From contig FJOG01000003.1 in assembly GCA_900073065.1 (NCBI GenBank), positions 1,455,939 to 1,490,856 of the forward strand: a stretch of 34,918 nucleotides of DNA, given 5' to 3'. Each line of letters begins with the position of its first letter. Within the stretch, counting starts at the first letter, position 1. Of the stretch, positions 28,180-34,918 are shown piece after piece. The notes under the pieces were generated by a model. That model saw nothing but the letters and a program-made list of their open reading frames with translations, did no database searches and was not told the DNA's origin. This DNA comes from Phialocephala subalpina. Lineage: Eukaryota > Ascomycota > Leotiomycetes > Helotiales > Mollisiaceae. Position numbers and translations under genes: made by a program.

Positions 28180-31100
28180 TCACATTAAGCTGCCTCGGTA
28201 AGGAACACCCGGTAGCCCTTCTCCTTTCGTAGTAACGGGGTTTATCCGGTTTGCGTCAATACTACCCCGAGTCGATCTTATTGACCTCTTGTCTCGATGA
28301 GCAATCATTGGAAGATGGTCATCAGCCGGGTCTCGAAAGTTATAGTAAGGCTTCGCGACCTTGTCCACAATGATTTTGACTCTTTCATCAATCGAAGCTG
28401 GCCATTCAACAGTAGCATCAATGTCGGCGATGTTGATATAATCCGGGAGCTTTAGCAGTGGCAACTGTTGGAATGACGTTTTGCTTGTGCTTGAGAGTAC
28501 AATCTCCTGAGGCCCATAATTTCCCTCCTCGTAGTGGATTTGATGAGTGATTCCATTCCCTGACACTATACTCATGGCTTTGTTAAGCACGGTGCTGTGT
28601 CTAGGAGAGTCATCGAATTCCGGCCCTTTACCCTCGCCGTCAAGCTCCCAGGTGGATACTGATATGGTTTTTGCAGGTGGGAGAGGTTGAGCTCTAGCCC
28701 GCTGAAATGCTGCCGTATTCAAGATATCAATATTTTCCCGTCTTCCTTGAAGCTCGGCAATGACATAAGTCCCACAGTTCGAGAACTGCACTCCCTTAAA
28801 AATCGTGAAAAGGCTCTGCACGGTGAAATTGAAGTAGGTGCACAATTTTCTAAGCCATGATTAGCAACTGTACAGCCTGGGAAGACAATGGAATTTCGAG
28901 CCTTACCGTCTTCAAAATTCCAGATATCTACATCACATGATTGGCCGTCTCGTATCCAGAAACAGATGATTGGAAGAGAAGGGTGGAAGACACAGTTTCC
29001 ACGCTGTTGAAGGTGTCTTCCTCTGATGAAATCTGGCTGAGATGTCGTGCAGGAACCAGAGGTCCAATCTAAACGGAAAACGGCAATTGAACCAGTAGAA
29101 TTGAAGCAATCGTAGTCTTGGAACAGAAGATATCGGTTGTCAGGTCCGAAAACCCACTGATACCAATACGTTTGCCTAGTCAAAAGTGAGTCTTGTAGCT
29201 TTCGGACCTCGTCTTCATCCAAATTTTCATTCAGAATGGGCCACTGCTCCTGGACAATCCCATCGTGAGCCAGGGGTAGGAGAAGAGATCGGTAAAACAG
29301 TCTACGATGCTCTCTGTTAGGCTTTCCGTGAATCGTGTATATAGTCCTTAAGACCATAATGGTGCTGAGGTCATGGCTAATAGTTGTTGGAAAATCGACT
29401 TGTATCCCCATGGATCCGAAGTGCAAAGAGCGACCGAGTTGTAGCATTACTTCGACCTGACTCAAAGGCACAACTGCAAACCAGATACGCTCCGGGACTT
29501 CATCTTCTGTATTATAGACCTCGTACGCTGCATACCATCCAACGGCGATCTTCCTGAGGATGTTGTCCGTATTTTTGAAACCTCTATGATTTATTTAATC
29601 AATCAATCCGAAATCTCAACTCTGTGAATTTGGAATTAACGCGCTGTAAAAACTTACCTTTCATACCAGAAAGTTTCGAAATCACTGAAAAAGTTAGCTC
29701 AAAGGTAGTGGTCACTTCTTGGAGAACAAATCTTACCGTGAAGGCCAGACTGTAAGAATACCAAGTTCGTGCTTATCAGCTGAATAATGGGAGATTTTGC
29801 ACAGATGCCGATGTGAGAGGAGAACAGCTTGAGCTTCGTTGGGGACAATGTATTTGATTGTGTTAACAGTGAGCGCAGTAGTTCGAGCGAAAAATGGTGA
29901 TGGATTGAAGGCTGTGACGTCGCCCCAGATTTCGTGAGGAATCTTCCGTAGCGTAAGACTCCATGAATCGATCAGAATTCTTAGATCAGATGAAAGGTTC
30001 ACAATTTCGTCACACAACTGTTTTGTGTCTGCACTCAATCCGGTGGAGGCGCCCATACTCTCAGCCCATGTTCTCAAGGCTTCGTGATTTGGATTTGTAT
30101 CAGTGGTCAAGTGGTAGTAGGCTTCTATCCAAGCCATCAATACCAATGGGGAGTGGATAAACATCCGAAGCAGAGCCAAAAAGTCAGAGGTGGCTTTCGA
30201 AGGATAGACATTGTCGTCGACATCCATGAGCAGGTCCTGCAGCTGGACCTCGCATAGGTGGTGTATCCAATTCATAGCCGAATAGCGCAAAAGTGGAAAC
30301 CCCAAAAGAAGCGAGGATGCGGACGCAGGTTCATAAAGCTTCCCGGAAAGTGGCTGGGCTGGAGTTCGGAAAAGGAGATACTGCATACAAGTCCTGAGAA
30401 TCTCTACCTGTGCAACATTTCTCGGAATACAGAATGACGGTGGAAAGCGGCCCAAGTGATGCATTGAATAAAGGTCAATGCTCGAAGAGTGCGTATGCAG
30501 ATATTCTTTGACTGCAGAATGTATAAATCGAAAGGTTGGCTTCGAGATTTTATCGATCAGACGCTCAACAGGCTCAACAAGTCCAGCACAGGATAATATG
30601 ACAGTACTGTTAAAGTCCGGATACCTGCTGGGGCTTCCCTTCCTCGCATCGTCGGTTATCATGGCTTCATGAAGTTCTGTAGAGGATAGCTGAGGCCGCG
30701 AATAGAGAATCCAGGAAAATATCCGTTTCGCAAGGCGCCTTTCTGGAGTTGATGCTTCTTGGATAAGACATAAAATCCTCTCTAGCACCTTCTCGAAGCC
30801 TTCCGGAACGTTGACTTCTAAAATAGCTTCACGACGCCGAAAAGGTGTCAAGGCTGGGGACTTCAGGTAAGACACCATCAATCTTGCCCATAGGAACATG
30901 CCGTCGGCACGGTATTTAAGCTGGGCCACAAACAGTTTTGTGTCATCATCTTTGCTCAACAAACCCTCGTCCATCAATGAATTCATCTCTTGCCGAAGAT
31001 AGAGTTCGATATCATGATCGAGCAAAAACTTGGTGATTTGAATACGATTTGCGTCCGGGACAGCGTTCAGTAAACTGCCAACATTCGGGCGGCTGAAGAT

Positions 31101-32938
31101 AAGGAGCTTGTTGGGAGAGCTTTCGCATATAGGGCGCAATTCTTTGATCAACTGTGCCTGATCTCCACACTCATCCATAGCGTCGAAGACCATCAAAAGC
31201 TCCACATCGAGAAGGCACAGATTGAGAAGATCAAGAAGTTCCCCCCTTGAAGCGATTACTTGTCCTACATTATCCCACAAAATCAGGGCGAATTTGCTGC
31301 AAATCGATTCATTTTCCCGATATTGTTGCAAGAGTTGGGATAGTATAGCTCGGTATGCATGAGTGCTTAAGCACTTATCGGCTGTTTCACCGTCGAAAAA
31401 GAAATACACGAGCGCAGGAGTTTTCGTCAGGACTGAGTGCCCTCGTTCAAGGTCTTTGACTGTACTTCCAGCAAGGACAGTCTTGCCTGAGCCGGGATTT
31501 CCTAGTGAAATCAGCTTAGTGGCCAGCAGACTGGCCAGCCAGAAATACCTTGCACCCACAACAGGTTGTTCGTGGAAGTATCTTGAATATTTGCTTCACT
31601 GCTAGTTGAATTTATCCATCGAATATATTTTTCGTGGTCTGAGAGCCAACTAGCGGTCCCTGGGGCTTGTGATGCAATTGCTTCTTCTAGTCCTTGCATG
31701 AAATTTGGAGGATCTAGCCATTTTCGAGCGTGGAGCAAGAACTTTTCTGTTGGAGCACTCAGTAACATTCATCAAGCCTCGGCGTCAGGTTTACCAGCCT
31801 TGTTGGTCTTTGACCAGCGTTGCGCTTATCCCTTCCACAATTTTCAAGGTCCTGTTGATATCTGTAGCGGAACCAACAATCGACTCGTTTTGTGTTTCTA
31901 TGGATGTCTGAACTTTTTCGACAAGGATAGCGAAATTCTCGTACTTGATATTCCGTCCTGATTTCACTTCCTCGATGAGTGTAGAAAAATGGTTGTCCTT
32001 GCTGGCCAATCCTGCTTTCACTTCCTCGATGTCCCTCTGATACTGTCTGAGTTCCGCTGTAGCTTTTGCCTTATTCTCCAACTCTATGCGTCTACTCTCA
32101 ATCCTAAATCTGCCTTCAGCTAAGCTCAACTCATCCCTCACAAAGGATTGATGATCTTGGAGTCTTTGAAGAATATCCTGGAAGGAGACATCGAAGGGCT
32201 TCCACAGAAGTTTCCCGTAAATAAGTGGAGCCCGCTTGAGACCTGAGCAAAAGAAAAAGGGATATCAGCTTCTCAGTGCCGTAGAGTAATTCACGGAGCT
32301 TACTTCCGTCGGATTTGACAAATATTCGAGCCAATGTTTCCAGAAAGTCAAAGATGTCCACATAGACATTGCATAAGGAAGACTTCAATCGGTGTGGAAC
32401 ATCGATCTTGCCAACAATATATTGCGCCACGATTTCTTCATATCGAGGCAGGTACATGTTGAATATTTCGATCACTCTTGTTAGTTTCTCGAAGAACGAT
32501 ACGAAGTTACTTGCTAGCTTTGGCAGGTTAGCATTCCGTACAGCAGAGGAGGTTTTGATTATCTTGGCTGACCTGAAAAACAAGTCGGACAGCACCCCAG
32601 ACAACTGTGCTCCACTCAGGATTCGACTGAATAACGATCTCTATGACATTGAAATATGTCCGCAAGTTATCGCTGAAAGTCTTGACTGCTTCTAGTATTC
32701 GGATTCCACGGCGTTTCGTCTTCGCTACAATTTCAAGGCGCTCAACCTCAATGAGAAGGTCCTCGCTAGAGGAGCATCTAGAGAATGACGCTCTTCTCTT
32801 CTCAGGAAGAGAAGTAAGAAATCTGTCAAAGGCTTCTCGAAAGACGGGATTTGAGCTCTCGGCGGCTGGATTAACACTATTGCCCAAGTTAGTGGTCAGC
32901 AGCCATGCTAGAAGAGAACTACAATCTTTATACCTCAT
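28180..32938 (-). CDS. STAND NTPase: DUF7708-like N-terminus, NACHT, beta-propeller-like C-terminus
   Basis: STAND/NLR proteins are signalling switches; in fungi several mediate non-self recognition and cell death. Exons (minus): 32573-32938, 32304-32517, 31795-32242, 31549-31757, 29737-31501, 29658-29684, 28907-29583, then 28849 downward. N-terminus: VIQSNPEWSTVVWGAVRLVF, ASNFVSFFEKLTRVIEIFNM and QLPRYEEIV-like, as in DUF7708. Next, a coiled coil (exon 3). Walker A GNPGSGKT at residue 413, Walker B LLMVFDAMDEC near 517, then FSRP as the sensor arginine segment: a NACHT domain. The C-terminal exons have strand-rich blocks (WVFGPDNRYLLFQDYD, FHPSLPIICFWIRDG, VDIWNFEDG), propeller-like. Exon 6 is a 27-nt microexon. 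After the intron 28850-28906 the natural continuation (TIFKGVQFSNCGTYVIAELQ, stop at 28180) is one base out of phase; read as given, the chain ends at 28719 (1278 residues). A 57-nt in-frame intron in exon 1 is also possible. Confidence 0.8.
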
Positions 32939-33329
32939 GATGATACTTGCTTGCTCATTCGTGACCTAATCCGCGGTCGCATTCAGGGACAAAACGGCAA
33001 AGTTTTATGTTGCCCGCTAACGAAAATTTTTTTCTCGGGTGTTCAGAGAGACGAGTTGCAGCCTAAAGCCACTCATGTGATCTTCAGAGGGGAAATGGGC
33101 TCTCACTGGACAATATGGCCTGCGTAGCCTGGGCCCTCAGCACTGCCATGCCGTCTTTCTCGCTTGTTTGTCATCGGAACGCCCAGGTATACAGTAGCTA
33201 TAAGTAAAATCTGCCTTGCCGCCTGCAGAAAAAGCCTCCATTCCATCTCACTGCTGCCCTCGCGGAGAGAGCTTCTGATCATTTCCTTCTCAACTCGATT
33301 TTCAACAAGTGCCATTCACTCCCCTTAGA
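32939..33329. other. Upstream region of the STAND gene
   Basis: About 390 nt with no supported gene; a 70-codon minus frame (33103-33315) has no features. It presumably carries the STAND promoter. No TATA box stands out. Confidence 0.35.
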
Positions 33330-33520
33330 AAGCCTATCGTTATCAGCGTTATCACAGTCGAGACCGAGCTGACGATCTGGTGGAACGATATCCGGGATAT
33401 CAACTCTATCTTAATAGCTGCCTAAACGATCGCTTTTATCATCGGCCTCGGGAGCTTTATTCGCGTGTTCTACGTCTATTTCAGGGAACATTACAAAGGC
33501 CGCTGCTGGTTATGGAGATC
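33330..33520 (+). pseudogene. Membrane-protein remnant with in-frame stop
   Basis: A plus-strand frame reads VISVITVETELTIWWNDIRD, then after TAA at 33424-33426 TIAFIIGLGSFIRVFYVYF, two likely transmembrane helices. CAA to TAA would explain the stop. Downstream sequence is basic and Cys-poor without further helices. The piece is too short to assign a family. It is plausibly a degraded polytopic membrane protein. Confidence 0.3.
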
Positions 33521-33739
33521 TGAATCCGAAACGGGAACCCCACCCCCCCGGCATGCAGCCCCTTTAGGCCGGTCAAGACCATGTTCGTGGGAACGTGAGA
33601 GTGGGGCACCTTCATTGATGTTATTGGAAGTCCATCAATTCCTCCAGGTACATCTCCTTCACTGGTTTGAGGCCCTTAGCTGGATGAGGAAGACTTCAGA
33701 AGGGATTCTTGCAATATTCTCATTAGAGGCTCAAATTCC
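33521..33739. other. Junk between remnants
   Basis: No feature is supported. A run of 8 C at 33540-33548 and a Ser/Arg-rich chance frame occur. Confidence 0.3.
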
Positions 33740-34445
33740 GGTAAGCTTTTGTTCTCTCGTGGAATCTGCACAGTCACGACAGAGCCAGCGGTTGTTTCGA
33801 TGCTTCTCGAGGTCTCGGGAAGTATGGCTGGCGTCCATCCTCCGCAGGCAACGATCACCAAGTCTGCAGAGTGAGGTTTGCCATCCTCAGTCTCGATACC
33901 GTGGATAGAGCCGTCGGGTTTGCTGAGAAGCCTCCTTAGCTTTCCTGCCTGAGGGGCGAGGACGAGTTTGACCCCAGCAAGCTTGCAAAGGTGCAGGGCC
34001 CAAAGACATGATCTACCAGCGGCAACGAATCCTGCTGTAGTATCCAAAACCGCAATATGAGGCTTTCCCTGTTCCTTCCTGTGGAATGGATCCAGCTTAT
34101 GAGCCCAACCAGACTTCTGTGCCCGCCTCAGGTCCGCCTCATTCCCAACCTCAAAATGCTTCTCCCTCAACCCCTTCTCCTTCTCCATACACTTCAGCGT
34201 CTCCACCTCAAACTCGTCGGGCGTATCTGAGACACTCGTCCTCAACATCCCACTATTGAACCACAGCTTATCACCAGCTTTCAATCCCGGAGGTAAACCG
34301 ACATCTTCGCCACTCTTCTTCAGATCTGCCAGTTGTTGGTTCCATTCGTCCCAGATCTTGGAGGCTTCGACAGCGAGGGTTTGGTATTCTATTTCTTTCC
34401 CGTAGCTGAATCGGATGATTTTGTTGATGTTTGCGGATGCGCCGT
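33740..34445 (-). pseudogene. FAD-dependent amine/sarcosine-type oxidase, middle part only
   Basis: DAO-family enzymes (fructosyl amine oxidase, L-pipecolate or sarcosine oxidase type) oxidise amines with FAD and give H2O2. Seen: GASANINKIIRFSYGKE (region after the lost GxGxxG dinucleotide fold, Asn-Lys-Ile-Ile), YQTLAVEASKIWDEWN, LWFNSGMLRTS, LDTTAGFVAAGRSCLWALHL, GIETEDGKPHSADLVIVACG with GWTPAILPE, and LETTAGSVVTVQIPR-like sequence (SIETTAGSVVTVQIPRENKS). The N-terminal FAD-binding GxGxxG is missing; upstream lies a kinase scrap and a triplet repeat. After ENKS the family continues with substrate and cofactor segments that are absent here, and the frame ends in a Ser run. It is truncated at both ends, hence inactive. 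Confidence 0.7.
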
Positions 34446-34464
34446 CGGCTCCGTCGCGGCAGGA

Positions 34465-34545
34465 GTTCGTGGTGTATGGTCTACGGACTGGAGAAGAATA
34501 TTGCCCGGCTTGATATCTCGATGTACAACTCTGATTTGAACCGTT
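34465..34545 (-). pseudogene. Protein kinase catalytic-loop fragment
   Basis: In a frame different from the oxidase remnant, the minus strand reads IRVVHRDIKPGNILLQSVD: a complete Ser/Thr kinase catalytic loop (HRD..K..N). Upstream it is bounded by TAA and a triplet repeat; downstream it passes into the oxidase remnant. Neither N-lobe nor DFG is found nearby. It is a scrap of about 25 codons, perhaps brought in by the same rearrangement that beheaded the oxidase. Confidence 0.5.
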
Positions 34546-34564
34546 TAGCTGAGCACTCGACTCC

Positions 34565-34678
34565 AGAAAGTGATGATAATAGTAATGTTGGTGGCGATAG
34601 TGGTGATTATGATGGTTATGATAGTTATGATAGTGACGGTAGTGATTGTGGGGGTAGTGATGATGATGATGCTTGGTG
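34565..34678. repeat. Imperfect GAT/GGT triplet repeat
   Basis: Runs of GAT, GGT and AGT triplets for about 110 nt (for example GATGATGATGATGC at the right end). It encodes Asp/Gly/Ser on the plus strand and His/Tyr/Asn on the minus strand in open frames that are only by-products of the repeat. It sits next to the kinase/oxidase junction. Confidence 0.75.
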
Positions 34679-34918
34679 AATGGTGTCGTTGGGCATGACA
34701 CACGGTATTTTGGTTGAGGTCGGGTAGATGAGTTCCTGTATTGTGAAATTGAAGAAAAGATTGTATAGCTCACACAACGCTCATCCGAGGTCCATCCCAT
34801 CTTCAAGGCACAGCCCTGTGATTGGGAGCTCGGCGCAAGCATCTGTATTCCAGTTTGAGGGTGTGTGACTGGAGAGTCGGGCAGGTGAGAAAGCGATGGC
34901 GAGTGATGACCAAAAGCG
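34679..34918. other. Window end, nothing recognised
   Basis: A minus frame continues to 34842 but has no ordered motif (Ser/Arg/Tyr mix). No gene is called. Confidence 0.3.

Noticed and set aside
34431..34679. Asp/Gly/Ser-rich plus-strand protein
   Set aside because: It is the translation of the triplet repeat and of antisense kinase/oxidase scraps.
1..34918. tRNA or rRNA genes
   Set aside because: I looked for B-box-like GGTTCGAATCC and rRNA core motifs and found none outside coding sequence.

Overview
The window looks like nuclear DNA of a filamentous ascomycete (Pezizomycotina; a leotiomycete-like fungus is my guess from gene resemblance, not shown by the sequence). The reasons are short introns (37-106 nt, mostly near 55) with GT..AG ends and CTAAC-like branch sites, a STAND/NACHT protein with a fungal N-terminal domain, a dynamin-like GTPase, SRPK-type kinases, a secreted SGNH hydrolase with Ser/Thr-rich linkers, a piggyBac transposase, and many decayed gene pieces. 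An assembly gap of 863 N lies at 21690-22552.

Layout. 1-6.1 kb is a gene graveyard: a nearly complete SUMO gene with one frameshift (minus strand), a repeat-containing protein with an unresolved start (minus), an SRPK-like kinase remnant fused to the C-lobe of a second kinase (plus), and unassigned coding debris. A diverged repeat of about 110-140 nt lies beside both the SUMO and the SRPK remnants. 7.9-10.3 kb holds an intact six-exon dynamin-like GTPase (plus). 10.4-14.3 kb is again worn: a thioredoxin-fold fragment, a frameshifted coiled-coil gene, an uncharacterised two-exon gene, a DEDDy 3'-5' exonuclease with a deletion (minus) and a 3'-truncated unknown gene. 14.3-17.8 kb is a large secreted SGNH esterase with beta-sandwich modules (minus), one of whose introns is GC-AG. 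18.2-19.5 kb is repeat DNA: an AT-only block, a foldback/MITE-like element with 63-nt inverted ends around a 17-nt minisatellite, and a perfect 16-bp hairpin.

20.1-21.4 kb is an intact gene of unknown function with a 27-nt microexon. 22.5-24.1 kb is a piggyBac transposase that runs into the gap (minus). 24.4-26.3 kb has an F-box gene and a small basic disordered protein (plus); 26.6-27.0 kb has a three-exon 89-residue protein (minus). 27.2-32.9 kb (minus) carries a NACHT NTPase with a DUF7708-like N-terminus, whose last exon is out of phase by one base, followed by a fragment of a second NTPase-like protein. The right end holds a membrane-segment remnant, the middle of a FAD-dependent amine oxidase and a kinase catalytic loop stuck beside a triplet repeat.

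The genes do not form an obvious pathway or biosynthetic cluster. Intact genes (dynamin, SGNH hydrolase, unknown 359-residue protein, F-box, NACHT) alternate with remnants and repeats, as in fast-evolving accessory regions of fungal chromosomes. All exon-intron models were worked out by eye from splice signals and phase.
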